Of a stretch of 64,000 nucleotides of DNA, positions 1 through 12,790 are shown in pieces. Within the stretch, counting starts at the first letter, position 1. Each line of letters opens with the position of its first letter. The notes beneath the pieces were generated by a model. The model saw nothing but the letters and a program-made list of their open reading frames with translations. It had not been told where the DNA came from and searched no databases. This DNA comes from Owenia fusiformis (lineage: Eukaryota > Annelida > Polychaeta > Sabellida > Oweniidae), in the NCBI GenBank assembly GCA_903813345.2, contig CAIIXF020000005.1, forward strand, positions 39,559,375 through 39,623,374, written 5' to 3'. Position numbers and translations under genes: made by a program.

Positions 1-357
1 ATAAGACGGCATTTCCTAATTTTTTACTCCAATTCTGATTTTCTCTTGCGTTACTTTGCGGTTACGAGATCTTTTATAGCTAAGGAGGCCAAAGTACTTT
101 GTTAAGTGGCATGATACCTATGTGAAGCTACGGTTAAAGGACAGTAGTTTATTGTTAAGAGCTTGTGTCACATGTACATCCATGTTTTTATGTTTCATTT
201 CATCACTAGGTTCTTAAATTGGTCAGAATATACATATTATACTTTAAAATTATGGTTTCAATCTCTTCTCAGGATCTTCTCATTCTGCAAAGGGAAACAT
301 ACAAAAGTGTTTAAACCTGTAAAAATGGTATCCCCATGTCATCATTAAATGAATTTA

Positions 358-626
358 CTTCTACAGTAAAACATTTCAATTAGTTGTACTTGCCTTCTGC
401 ATATCTTCTACAGTAAAACGTTTGAGTTAGTTGTACTTGCCATTTGCATATCTTCTACAGTAAAACATTTGAATTAGTTGTACTTGCCTTCTGCATATCT
501 TCTACAGTAAAACATTTGAATTAGTTGTACTTGCCTTCTGCATATCTTCTACAGTAAAACATTTGAATTAGTTGTACTTGCCATCTGCATATCTTCTACA
601 GTAAAACATTTGAATTAGTTGTACTT
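358..626. repeat. 47-bp minisatellite, left block (about 5.7 copies)
   Basis: Tandem units of 47 bp built around cttctacagtaaaacatttg and agttgtacttgccttctgc. Copies differ at only a few positions. The array is interrupted at 627 and resumes in register at 1749, so the two blocks were once one array of about nine copies. Confidence 0.95.
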
Positions 627-1748
627 CAGGCCTCGAAATTAGCGTTGCGAAGGTAGCGATTCGCTACCTGTTTTCCCAGAACACTACTTGTCATTTTCTC
701 AAATTAGCTAACTTCGCTAGTTCCAGACAGCCGAAGATTCGGTTAAAAAAGATCGAACTTCGAGAAATGAAGTGAGCGATAATAGAGTACTCACACTAAA
801 ACGTGATAAAAATGACACGTGTTGTAATTCGATGCATCCTCCCGATAAATATGTATCAGTGGGTCCTTTTCACACAATTCTAAAGTAATATTATCTCAAA
901 ATAGGCTGAAATGAATGAAAGAAATGTTCAAATTTAGAGTCGTTTCCGCATTCAACCAAGTAGTCTTTCGCGCAGCTTTTTTGCGCATGTCAACATGACG
1001 GTCAAGGTCATGAACTTTAGTTTAATGTTTCCTCTTTCTTTCTAACATTTCTCATTATTCTTACGACTTTTACATGAAAATGAAGATCTATAATTAAACA
1101 AATATCTTTCAGTATAATATTAGATCGATATCGAACGGTCTTTAGCGGAATTAATAAAGATAATCAGGGAGAACATATCATTCCATTCGCGGGGCTCCAC
1201 TAGGGAATTTTGCAATATTGTTTACTAATTTTATTTGTTTATTGATTCTTGGTTCATTTAGCGATCTTTACCGTAAACTCTTTAATAACAATCCATTCCA
1301 TTATTATACTCCATTCTGGTGTTGCAAATTAGTCATATTTGGAGAGAAAACTTTGCCATACATGAAATTCCCGGGGATTTTTATTTCTTCCATATATCTA
1401 ATAGAGTGCAGTGTTCTCCCCAGGATTTTATCTGAAGTGGGTGCAAGATTCTTATTTCACAATTTAGACAAAATTTGGAAAAATATGGCTATTTTTCATG
1501 TTTTTCTCATTTTCAAGTGGGTGCAAATTGATTCTCAGGTGGGTGCATGCCTATTACCAAAATCTCAAGTGGGTGCAGTGCAATTGCTGCTGGGGAGATC
1601 ACTACAGTGTAATATATCTTATTATTGCGCTGGTAAGTCATAAGAATAATTCGAAATCTTCACTACTTGGTTCTCTCAAATAGCTACCTGGAAAATTCAC
1701 TAAGTAGTGAAACAACTACCTGATAAAAAAAGTTAAGCGCGAGGCCTG
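627..1748. mobile_element. hAT-like non-autonomous DNA transposon inserted in the minisatellite
   Basis: A 1,122-bp insertion splits the minisatellite. It starts CAGGCCTCG and ends CGAGGCCTG, a perfect 9-bp terminal inverted repeat, and is flanked by the direct repeat tactt (622-626 and 1749-1753). Because the target is a tandem repeat, the empty site is visible in neighbouring units, so the 5-bp duplication is clear. The CAG-type ends resemble hAT elements, and hAT groups with 5-bp duplications are known; the class call is inference. No transposase-like reading frame is present, so the copy is non-autonomous. Confidence 0.8.
1409..1604. mobile_element. possible nested MITE inside the 627-1748 element
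   Basis: The left end cagtgttctccccagg and the right end ctggggagatcacta are approximate inverted copies. Between them lie three or four copies of a gtgggtgca motif. I could not identify a clean target-site duplication. Confidence 0.4.
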
Positions 1749-1925
1749 TACTTGCCTTCTGCATATCTTCTACAGTAAAACATTTGAATTAGTTGTACTT
1801 GCCTTCTGCATATCTTCTACAGTAAAACATTTGAATTAGTTGTACTTGCCTTCTGCATATCTTCTACAGTAAAACATTTGAATTAGTTGTACTTGCCTTC
1901 TGCATATCTTCTACAGAAAAACATT
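1749..1925. repeat. 47-bp minisatellite, right block (about 3.8 copies)
   Basis: Continuation of the array at 358-626, with the same 47-bp unit in the same orientation. It resumes with the duplicated tactt. Confidence 0.95.
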
Positions 1926-2334
1926 TGATTTAACACAAGATTTAATGGTACAAATTTTTGCCAAAATGGAACATTTATATGCATTGTTACATATATTCTG
2001 CAGATGAAAAATTTTGATAAAACCTTTATGATCTTCATAAAGCATCATGCACATACATTACAAGATGTAACCCTTGGGAATAGAAAAATGTCATGCATCT
2101 GTTATGTCAGGTTCATAGCTATATAAAGGCTATATATCTCTAAGGTATCATATCTCTAATTTTGTACAGTAAACCATTCCAGAAAATTAGAGGGAAATGC
2201 TGATCTGAGCCTTTTATACCGGGACTGAGTCTTTAAGCCCCATTTGCTTCCAATTATGCTGTCATATTTGGCATATTGAAAAGGATGAAGATATTTTTAT
2301 AAAATGTTTACATACAGTCTTTGTACATTTGGTC

Positions 2335-2598
2335 ATCATAAGGTCATCCTCCTAAGCAGGTATCCAGAATCCGTACCTCCTTCTTCCCCCTGCTATAACC
2401 ACTTTGGAAGCGCCCGATCAAACTGAATCAAGTGATCTTATGCGCAATGACTTATACATGATTTCTGTCGCAGTGTTGCGACAGCCAATCAGATTGTGAG
2501 TTCTTAATCGGGGAAAGGCTAACTGCCTATCGCAGGGGGTAAAAAGAAAGAATATATTCTGGATTTTGAAGCCCTGTGATCGGAGGATGTCATAAGGT
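2335..2598. repeat. fold-back element (inverted arms)
   Basis: The left arm (ggtcatcctcct, tatccagaatcc, cttcttccccctgc) is matched in inverted order by the right arm (gcagggggtaaaaag, attctggat, ggaggatgtc). A shortened version of the same sequence lies at 13498-13552, so it is an interspersed family. Confidence 0.6.
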
Positions 2599-2696
2599 GG
2601 TCTACACTTGTAACAGACACTGGATTGAAGTCGAATATAAACTTATTTTTTATGTCCAAAAACTTCAATTTAAATTTTGTTTATTTGTATTTCTAG

Positions 2697-5600
2697 GATT
2701 TCTGTATTCAGCCTGAGGATGTAGAAAGTGTGTTATACTGGACAAATGAACTATACTTGGAACTGAGCATTATAGCAGGTAATGATCCTTTACTTAACTC
2801 TAAACTCCCCAGTTTATTTCTATATTCAATACAAGCAACATTACAACTATTCATGATTGTATCCAGAAATAAGTTTATTTCTTTCAATCAGATGGATCAG
2901 CAGCCTGGAAAATTGTAGAAAACTTGTTTCGTGTAGAATCCTAGTCCGAAAACAGCTGACTTTACTAAATGTTTACATTTGAGTAGATATGATCAACGAT
3001 CAACGGAACTGAACTTTACGTTCTTCAATTCCGGTTAACTGTTGATCAACAATATTTTCAGTGCAGTTCACCTTGAAAATCCAAAATATTATTTAGTTTT
3101 TGTGTCAGATAAAACATTAAAGGATGGGAATGGCAATGCAATATTGTATCATGCAGCAAAATTATTGAGTCCTATAGGTAATTTCATGAAAATATATCAG
3201 GATTGATATACGCAACAAGGTTTAAAAAAGTAATTATGATGTTTTATGGCCTTCGTTGCTTGTTTAATCAACATGAAGGTTAACATGACCTGATACAACT
3301 AGATGCAACCCTAGATTTGTTTACTCAGAGGGCATGGGTTTTTTAGTACAATAATATTCATCATTGATTTTCTAAATATCCAAGAGGAATTGATTATAGA
3401 GAAAATTTAAATTATCCCCTTAGATATGGGTGGGAGGAAGTTCATTTCATACAGTTGGTGGTAAATCTCTTACATTGCCAGTCAGGAATTAAAAAAGTTA
3501 TGACAATACAGAGAAACTCCTGAAGCATGTTAGAATCCTTTATTTAGATTGGTAGTGCCAATAACATCCTCATATATCTTGTAATAAAATTGTCATGAAT
3601 TTGGTCAAACCAAATTAAAATGTGGAACAAGAGAAAAACAATTCAGCCTTTTGGGATGTGATTTTACGTAAATGCCCTGTACACAGAGTTGTTATGTCAC
3701 CACCAAGAAGTGATGGCCTATTGTTATTATCTCCAATTTTTTGGGGGTGGTTGGTGATTGGCAGGCGGCGGGTGGTAGGCGGCAGTTGGCAATGGCGTCT
3801 GCAACAAATTCTTAAAATGTGCAATAACTTAACAAATACTGTTTAGGTCTTTTTCAACTTGCTTCAAATTGACCAATTTTTTTTCAAAATCATCTACAAG
3901 TTCTCAGAAGTTCAAATATTAAGATTGAACTATAATATTGTGAGCAACTAGGTGGTGACATTTTGTCATGTTAATGCCTTGTTATAATCCCCTCTGGCTA
4001 GCATAGACTATAGTATAGTTTAGCAACCCTACATTTTCTCAACCAATCAGCGAACCTGAAGGAACACATGCTAAATACGTGCTCATTAACCATGCTATGA
4101 TGTCAGAGGAAATGACCATATATATAGTCATCCATATTTTGACAACGAGCTCTGATTGGCTCAGTGAGATCAGATATTTATTGTGAACTGAAAGAGTGAA
4201 GATGAAGCTCTCTTTTAAGAAGTGAAGTCGAATGAATGCAAAGGGTATATGTAAATGCTATGGCACAAATTTATGTTGAGTCAATTATCTCAGTGATTAG
4301 GCTTGCCAGTGGTTGAAAATAATGTGTAATGATGTGAAGCGCTGTTTGTAATCTTAGATTTATGAAAACAGAATCGTGTTAATGTAGTCAGCCTATGGTA
4401 GTATTTCTGGGTTATACAAGTCAACTTGACATATTCCATGTTTATTAGTTTCATGTCATATGCAGTTCTTTTTTTTCAATAAAACTTCAGACATTTTTTT
4501 GTATTGTTTCTTTAATACATTTCTGTTTTGAAGGACTCCAAGTATACTAACTCAGCAGCTAATTGATAGAAAATGAAAGTGTTTCAGCAGGTAGCACTCC
4601 TTGATAATTAAAAGCAGTACTTACCTTTTTATAGTCAGTCATTTATTTTTTAGTATGTATGAATTTGAAAATTAGTATCAATACGTAAGATGTGCCTAAA
4701 AGTTGATTTTTCAAAACAGCAACTATTTCACACAGAACTCTCTTTAGGCCTACCACCATTCTCTGACAAGTTGAACCATTCACTAAAACTTGCACCACAT
4801 ATCATTTAGAGCAATATATTGGGCACATTTTCTGAAAAATTCTAAAGATCCTGTTCAGTGACCTTTCCTAAGCTCCTACTTTAAGCTATTTTTCACTCAC
4901 ATTTTCAGAGGGCTGAAAAAGTTATTTCATCATGTTTAGGGTCATTCTGACCATGTACATGTACATTATTATCCTGGTCAAGGAAATAATATGTGGAACT
5001 AGTTAAACTGACTGGAGGTCAAACCAGAACTCTGTTATCTTGGTTCAGAAAATGTTTGAAATCCAGCATAGTTTTGTCACTTCCTGTTTTGTCATTTTCT
5101 GTTAAGTACCATGGCACCTTAACTGTAATATTTTATGATAATCACACAATAAAGTCAGCTGGGAAAATGAATAAATATGTTTACATTGATAACCTAGTTC
5201 TCTTCTGTGTTTTATAATGTGGAAGTTCCGTAAATACAGTCGTAAATTGGAATCAATCAGGATGCACTTGAATTTCATTGTCAACGTGACAGCAAACTTG
5301 AACTCTGTCAATGTTTACTATAGATCTGGGATTTAAACTCTTGTTATTGTTAGTACCTCAGCTAAAATACTCAATTCTGATTGATTAATTAAAAGTGAAC
5401 AATATGTACTGTTGACCGCTACTAAGTACTGTTGACCGCTACTAGGTATTGTTGACTGCTTTTGAAAAAAAATTGAAAAAATATTTTGGAAATCTGGCCC
5501 AGTCTCGGTCAACAGTACTTTCAAGATTTACAGCATAGGTATACAATTTTGCCAGTTGACCTCAAGAGAGGTCTACAATTGTATATTGTAGAATTTGCCA

Positions 5601-8600
5601 TTGAATGACCAGATGTTTTCCCATCAATAAACTTTAATTTGGTGCTGTTTTTTTTTTAATCTCATGATTATTTAATTTTATCCAGATCATCATTTTGGTT
5701 ATTGATGTGTTTTATAATTATCTCAATCTCTACAGGGATTTAGGGGGTACTTCTCGTAAACATATACTTAGAGCAACGAGGTTATATATATATTCTAGTA
5801 GCCTCTTATACCACAAATTCTATTTTAAAGTAAAAGTATGCCATTTAATTGAAAGATCATTTTCCCACATGATATATATATATATCCAAATGATATATCA
5901 TATATGATACCATACCATATACATGTAGAGAGTTTGGATGTAGTTTGGGGATTTAGACAATCGATGCTCTATACATTTTAAACCCTTTACATCATGAGAA
6001 TTTATTGTCAAGCATTTTAATGCAACAATGTGATTTCAATAAAAACATTCAACTTCATTTAATGTCTCAAAACTTTATTCTAGGTAACAAGCAATGTGGC
6101 TACTCACACAAAAGTGCAATGACGAAACCAGAATTTCAGGCATTCTTAAAGAAACAAGGCCTGAAGGAAGATGAAGAGGTGAGAAATGAAATAAAACATC
6201 AGTGGAATTCATGGCGGTTTATTTCTTGAATTTTTATTGGTTTACAACCATCATATGGAATATTATCTGAAGGAAATATTCATTCTAGGTATATTGTTAT
6301 TCTATATGGATAAACTATTGCTTGATAAAGCATCGTTTTTACATCTAAGTTGGGAGAAGCTAATTTGCGTGCTTTGAAAAATGGAGAGGTAATCGTCAAA
6401 ATGCACCCCCTGGTGGTGAAACTGCCCCTAAGGTTATTAAAAAGTTCAAGATATTCATATTTGTGTCTTGTTTCTCAAGTGGGTACAGATTTCAGACAAT
6501 ACCATTTTCAAAAGGGTACAGATGTTTGGACTTAGAAAAAGTGTCCTTATTGAGAGTGATTCCAATTTGAGACATGTTTGTATGTTTCACTCTGTATATC
6601 GCTCCAAATCTTACATTATGTTGTTTCATATTAATGCTTCGCTTTTTATTTTTAGAAAATGTCCCAATATCTACTTGAACTTTTGAAGAAAAATCCACAT
6701 TGGAATATGAGGTACTGTAGTCCATGGCTTAGTTTTACTTCTGATAATTTGTATTTATTAGATTTTGTAACTTTGGAAAGCAAATGTGAATATATTATTG
6801 AAAAACATGTTATTGTGTCTAACACCCAATGATTTGGTGATAATTTAATAGATAAAATGAATTTTTTGATATCTAGTTTATATTCACTTTGAGATCCTGT
6901 ACATGTATGCTGACTTAAGCAACATACAATATTGTGTGAAATTCATCAAAACATTGTTTTATTGTATTGAACTAATGCCAAAGTGTTTATTTAAACTTAT
7001 ATGATAAATGCGTTTCAAATGTGTAATCATATATCATATAATGACTTTGTTAAAGGTAAAATTTGAATGTTGAACCCAGCTAGAATAATTCAGCATTATA
7101 ATTTTTACTACAAATGTTTATTTCCATGATCTCCTATTTAATGATTTTAGAGTGGAGACAAAGGGATCTGATCTGGTAGAGCTTGAATCCATGGTGCCCT
7201 ACATGTCCATATTTTGCCGTATACATAAAGCATTCTCTAAAGTCCTCTACTGGATTTTAGCTGCATTAGCAAGTAAGATGTTATGATATCCTCTTGGAAG
7301 ACATATGCACTGTTTTTTTTTTAATATGGTGTTGGCAATTTTCTGAGAGGATGATGTGGTCCCTGTGGTTGTATTATCAGAGCTTGTGCATTGAAAAAAG
7401 GGAGATCTGATGAGTATCAAAATGAGGGAGTGTTGTTAAAGATTTTCAAAAATAAAAGTTGCTCAATATGTGCATTAACTACTTAGAGTTCAGGGAATGG
7501 TTTGAGCGAGCAAAAATAAATGCTTAACTTGTGTATTTATTTACTTTTGCTTTTGAAACTGCGTCTCTATTCCATAGTTATCTTTGTATGTTATTACATT
7601 TTCAATGTGAATTGTGTATTAGATATTGGTAATAATATATTTTGCAGTTGTGTTATTCACATGGCTGGGAGTTCTCTATATGAGATATAGATGGCGTCGT
7701 CAAGAAAATGAGCTCCGAGAAGTCTATTCAATGATAGACAGAATTATGGGTAAAACTTATTTAGATACAGACTTAACATGTGTTTAATTATGAAGCTTTG
7801 ATGTTTTAAATAAATGAATGAAATATGGCTGGTCAAATCCCCATTCATAAATAATAAATAAATAAAATAAATAAATTCCATTCATATTTCAAAACTTCAA
7901 CTCTTTTGGTGAATTTTTCAATTTCCGCTATTAGGATTTCCACCTGTCTTTTTTATAAACAAAAGTTGAGATTTACAACTGTATGTATTTGTTGTAGATG
8001 TACTAAAACAGCACCATGATGCCAGCCAAGCTAACAAAGAGTTGGGTCTGGAACCAACCCTAGCTATCTTACATGTTAGAGACATGCTGATCTCACATAA
8101 AGAAAGGTTTGACATTTGTGTATTTAGTAAAATGTTGATGTTGTAAACTTATAACAAATATAGAACATGAGTAGACAAAACATTTAACCTCAGAATCCCA
8201 AAAGCAATGAAAACATTATTTTATAGTGTTTGTACAAAAAAGAGATACTTTAGATCAGTAAAAAATGATTTTTGTGTGTGTGGTTATTTGGAATATAGCC
8301 TCATTTACATCTTACTTTCAGAAGACATATGCAACCAATTTGGGACAAGGCAGTCGCATTTCTGGCAGAAAATGAGTCGCGAGTGCGTGTTGAAACACAA
8401 ATGATCTCTGGGGAAGAATATGAAGTCTGGCGTTGGCTCCAGGTATGTATATGAAGATTATGTAATGGGAGGTTTTGGATACAGGGTATATCCTAAGAAA
8501 AATACAATATATCTACCCGAGGGACTTAGGGTAGATATATTATATTTCCCAAGGGTTGCATCCTGTATCCAAAACTAGGCATTGAATGGGAGGTTTATTC

Positions 8601-10704
8601 TATACTGTTTACAGCATTTGTATCATTCAATGCACAAAAATGCATCGAACGAAATTCCCGGGGATGGCTGAGCGGGAGATATATATAATATCCTCCCCTC
8701 AGATATTGAGCAAACTGCTGAAAATCAAATATAATTTAACATCACTAAGTCATTTATTGATCATAGTCTTTATCAATAGGATGATAAGAAATAGTTATTC
8801 ACATGTAGGTTTTATAGATTTCGTTTAATACATGATCTTTTTAGAAACATTCTCTTGTCAAATTATGATATGCTATAAATTTGCTGACACCTTGATGATG
8901 CTTTTGTCTACAAAAAGTATGAGTTAATGAAAGCACAGAATGAAATCATGAGTTATACTGTTGTCTAGTTTTAATATGACATGTCATTGCAGGCTTACAC
9001 CAATGGCAGCAAGAACTATAAATGGCAGGGTCCTGCATTTGGTTCCAACTCTGAATCTGGTGCTAATCCACTGTCCTATAATCTTACACCTTGTTTAAAG
9101 ATAAGGAACATGTTTGATGCATCAATGTAAGTATGTCCTATAAATATAGAAAATAAGAGGTACAAACTGAGCAGAAATTCATTATATCGTTTCATTTTGA
9201 GAAGTGATTACCGACACTTTTAAGATGCTTGTTGGATTTCCTGTGCCTTGGCATTGTTGCCATCTAGTTTGTTGTATAACAAGCATTTTGATGAATGAAT
9301 CTAAGAGTACCTTTTGAAACAATTTTCTGAATTTCTGCTTGGGTTAAAATCGACAAACCATGTGAGGAATTGACAAATCAGAGTTAATCAGTCACAATCT
9401 GTTTTGGGGAGCTGGGTTGTTAACTTGATATGGGTGGCCATTATCTATACATTTTATAATTCATTATTATTAAATTTTTATCATCACATTTTCAGAAGTA
9501 TAATCTAAAATCTGTCTAAAACCAATTGATTTATTTTGTTTTTCTAGTGAATATGAAGATAACTGGCACATTCGAATCCAGGATGCTATTCTGGACAAGT
9601 GTGAACAAAACAAATGTGACATCGTACATATAGCTGTGGACAAAACATCTAAAGAGGTTGGTATTTGTCGCAATAACATTGTGGTTGTCTTTTATATTAT
9701 AATGCACTATCCTGTTGACTTTGAATTTGCATAGTGCCAGGATCTTGAAATGAATGAAATACTAAGAAGATGAAATCTTTTCATTTGACTTATTCTATGG
9801 TTTCACTCAAGTGTGCAATGTTTGTATTTTGCCTTATTGCCTCTTATGCCAAGCTAAACCTTGCTCACACGCTGATGTGTGATACTAACATTTTGTTCAA
9901 AATAAAATGTTATAAAAGTGTTACTTACTAGAAGGTTTTAGATTCAAGGTTTGTACACATATTTCTTGAAGGATGAACCCTATATCAAAAACCGACCATA
10001 CATAACACATGTATCCCATACTGAGTTTTAAGGGACATTCTAACTTCTAAGGTCCCAAAATTTAAAAAATGGATAAATATTACTTTGAAAACTTAAAAAG
10101 TAATAGGTTTAATGATACAAATTATTTATTACACTATAATATAAAATATAAACTCATTGTAGGGGTGTGTTTACTTGAAGTGCCGTACTGCAGAATCAGC
10201 TGGAAATGCATATAAGCTCTTACATGGCTGGTGGTTTGATGGTAAGGTCTTTCAACAATATCTAGAATACTGTACAGGAAAGGGCCATAGATAATTCAAA
10301 TTTGTAAAGTGAACATTTTAAGGTATTTGAAACACTAATTCATTTCAATTTAATTTGTTTTTGTTTTGTAGTATTCCATGTAATATATAAATGATCGAGT
10401 CATTTGGTAAAGTTTTTAAAATAGAATAAAAAAGGATGTTACATAAATGGCTATCAGTTTTCACTCTTGGTAATGGACTCGGAAAAACAATTGCCTGTTG
10501 GGCGATGTACCAAATACCAATACGATATATTGTGACAATTTTTTATTTCCAGGAAATTTGGTAACTGTGAAATATTTGCGAGAGGAACGCTATCATGAAC
10601 GTTTCCCTGATGCTAAGTCCTCTGCAGCCAATTTGAACCCTTCAAATAACAAAAAACTGTCCATGCAGCAGCCTTATTTCAAATCAGCGCTAGAAATGTC
10701 TTAA
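2697..10704 (+). CDS. LEMD3: LEM domain-containing protein 3 (MAN1), 3' part; inner nuclear membrane protein
   Basis: Eleven exons give one continuous frame of 386 codons plus stop: 2697-2778, 6084-6178, 6656-6711, 7151-7272, 7648-7749, 7998-8106, 8322-8442, 8993-9126, 9548-9656, 10163-10241, 10553-10704. All have AG/GT borders and matching phases. The first exons encode the luminal part of the MAN1/Src1 C-terminal domain. A membrane segment around [18 protein letters not shown] spans the 7151 and 7648 exons. A winged-helix-like nucleoplasmic part follows ([25 protein letters not shown]). The last exons hold an RRM/UHM-type domain ([38 protein letters not shown]). That last domain distinguishes LEMD3 from LEMD2. 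MAN1 is known to bind R-Smads through this region and so to restrain TGF-beta/BMP signalling. The LEM domain and first membrane segment lie upstream of the window. Confidence 0.9.
3692..3963. mobile_element. short inverted-repeat element, compact copy (about 270 bp)
   Basis: The ends ttatgtcaccacc and ggtggtgacatttt are inverted copies. Inside are a GC-rich stretch (ggcaggcggcgggtggtaggc, on the complementary strand gacgcc-type repeats) and one copy of an AT-rich module (cttgcttcaaattgacc, aaaatcatctacaagttctc). It lies in a LEMD3 intron. The element at 60112-62197 has the same parts in reverse orientation. Confidence 0.7.
5405..5460. repeat. 20-bp short tandem repeat (about 2.7 copies)
   Basis: The unit gtactgttgaccgctacta is repeated head to tail with a degenerate last copy, within a LEMD3 intron. 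Confidence 0.75.
8465..8580. repeat. fold-back element, CCCGAGGGAC-centred family, copy 1
   Basis: The left arm (ttttggatacagggtatatcc, caatatatctaccc) is matched by the inverted right arm (gggtagatatattatat, tgcatcctgtatccaaaa) around a short centre with cccgagggac. It begins 23-29 nt after the donor of the 8322-8442 exon of LEMD3. The sequence closely matches the copy at 41840. Confidence 0.8.
9965..10035. repeat. solo half-arm of the fold-back family
   Basis: The stretch tatatcaaaaaccgaccata, then acacatgtatcccatactgag, resembles the right flank of the 41840-41975 copy (tgtatccaaaccgaccgtgc, then tgtatctcatacttgag). No opposing arm is evident, so it looks like a degraded remnant. Confidence 0.45.
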
Positions 10705-12227
10705 TTAGTTCAGCAGGAATGATGATTTGTAGCATATACAGGACTGCTGTTTCCAGCAAGGTGTCTTCTATTAGTTCAGTGTGTGAATGAATGGATGGAT
10801 GGGGACATGCAGTTTAGCATCAGGATTCATCCTTTTTAATATGTAGAGGTCGTGTTAAAACAGACAATAGTGGAGAAGTATAGAATCAGCTTGAGTGAAG
10901 AACTTGGACAATACATGAACTTGGATATATTGACAAAATGGTGCATTATACAGTAACATATTGCCCTTCCAATTAACGTCATGAACCTGATATACTGTGT
11001 GGATTGCTCTGATCAGACTTTCTATCATAAGGATTTCACCTAAACTGGTTGTCACAACATTTCCCAATACATGCTCAAATTATTTACTGCTCCATAGGAA
11101 AATTCCCTGGTGTTGACCAATGCCCATGCTACTTTGCATGCTACATTTTGCTCCCACTTGGAAAACATTTTACACTCCTTTTAAAATGAGAATAATCAAT
11201 ATTGAAAATGAGAATTATACACCCACTAAGGAAAACTTTCAGAATACTTGACAATTTGAATTTATTAAAGACCAGGTGAATGTAGCTAGCAGCATGTACA
11301 TGATGATGTAAGTACGGTTGCATGCATGTTATACAGGACCGGTGTATATAATAAGGTCTCTATGGTGAGACATCTATTATACTGTTCCTTCTTAAGTTAA
11401 GCTGAGTAGAATCTTGAACATGGAGACCAATGCTGATGTCATTCAGAAGGACCTGTCCAATTATCCCACTCCACTGAAAATACAAAGGATGAAAGTAGAA
11501 AATATTTCGCCTATTATGGGAGATACTTCAATTCAAATGGAGTTAAATTGCCAACAATTTAAAGATAAACAATATAGTTGATTGCAACTTACTTGATGTC
11601 AGCGTTTTGTGCTGATTTTGTTGTTGCTCAAGCATAGTATTCCAGAAATTCTTATTTGCACTGAGTTCACCAAGAAATGAGATTTCAATTGGAGACACTG
11701 ACAAGACTTATATATTGTTGGTATCCTACTTGAAATGTCTGTATAGAAAATGCCATAGTATGCTTTCCTCAATGCAAGATATATTAGGGGCACCGTGCTC
11801 CTGAGTGCATTTTTTGAGTGCCTTTAAAATGCAACATAAATGAAGGACAAAAAGATTTAAGATATTTTATTTCTTTTGTGTAAACAAGGTATGTTACCTT
11901 GTTATAGATAATCAAGAAACTTAAGTTTGTATCATTCACTAGATTTCCACATTATTGCGGTAAATGAAGTCGGTGATGGGTATTAGAAGAATGCACAAAT
12001 GAGAGTTAAATTGCCAAACAAATCATAATGTTCTGCTGGATTTCAAAGTCAGGGGTATGTTACCATAAGAGTAAGTAAAGTTAAAGGATTCCTCAGTCAA
12101 TTGTCCTTTTGCTGTGATGTCATGATTCCATAGCAACAAGAATCAATTAGAGGAATTTTCACAGATAAAGGTTCTGCTTGCATCAATACAGGCTCCATTT
12201 GAAATTGCAGTGATATTGTAGCTGTAC
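10705..12227. other. LEMD3 3' flank, probably 3' UTR and intergenic
   Basis: I see no coding signal after the LEMD3 stop. The sequence is AT-rich and unique as far as I can tell. I could not place a polyadenylation site with confidence. Confidence 0.5.
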
Positions 12228-12790
12228 AAGCTCTATTTGTGGTACTGTAGAGGTAGAAGTTCCAATTGGGTAATGTAGAGGTAGAAGCTCCATTTATGGT
12301 ATTGCAGAGATGCAAGCTCCATTTATGGTATTGCAGAGGTGCAAGCTCCATTTATGGTATTGCAGAGGTGCACGCTCCATTTATGGTATTGCAGAGGTGC
12401 AAGTTCCATTTGTGGTATTGCAGAGGTGCAAGTTCCATTTATGGTATTGCAGAGGTGCAAGCTCCATTTATGGTATTGCAGAGGTACAAGCTCCATTTAT
12501 GGTATTGCAGAGGTGCAAGCTCCATTTATGGTATTGCAGAGGTGCAAGTTCCATTTATGGTATTGCAGAGGTGCAAGCTCCATTTATGGTATTGCAGAGG
12601 TACAAGTTCCATTTATGGTGTTGCAAAGGTGCAAACTCCATTTATGGTATTGCAGAGGTGCAAGTTCCATTCATGGTATTGCAGAGGTGCAAGCTCCATT
12701 TGTGGTATTGCAGAGGTGCAAGCTCCACTTGTGGTATAGATAGATTCCATTTGGGTATTGCTAAAGTACAAGCTCCACTCATGGTAGTAT
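12228..12790. repeat. 29-bp minisatellite (about 18 copies)
   Basis: The unit gtgcaagctccatttatggt plus attgcagag is repeated, with near-identical copies at 12290-12745 and decayed copies at both ends. The unit lacks in-frame stops, so several long overlapping frames arise on both strands as artefacts. It lies about 1.5 kb downstream of the LEMD3 stop. Confidence 0.95.

Larger units (their letters stand above)
1..2696. other. 5' edge, non-coding, probably LEMD3 intron
   Basis: I see no convincing exon before 2697. The LEM domain and first membrane segment expected for LEMD3 are not visible, so this stretch is most likely an intron of that gene. It holds the 47-bp minisatellite, the inserted transposon-like element and a fold-back repeat, which are listed separately. 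Confidence 0.5.

Noticed and set aside
1218-1643. A 141-codon frame inside the inserted transposon
   Set aside because: It shows no transposase similarity and crosses the nested repeat, so it is likely a chance frame.
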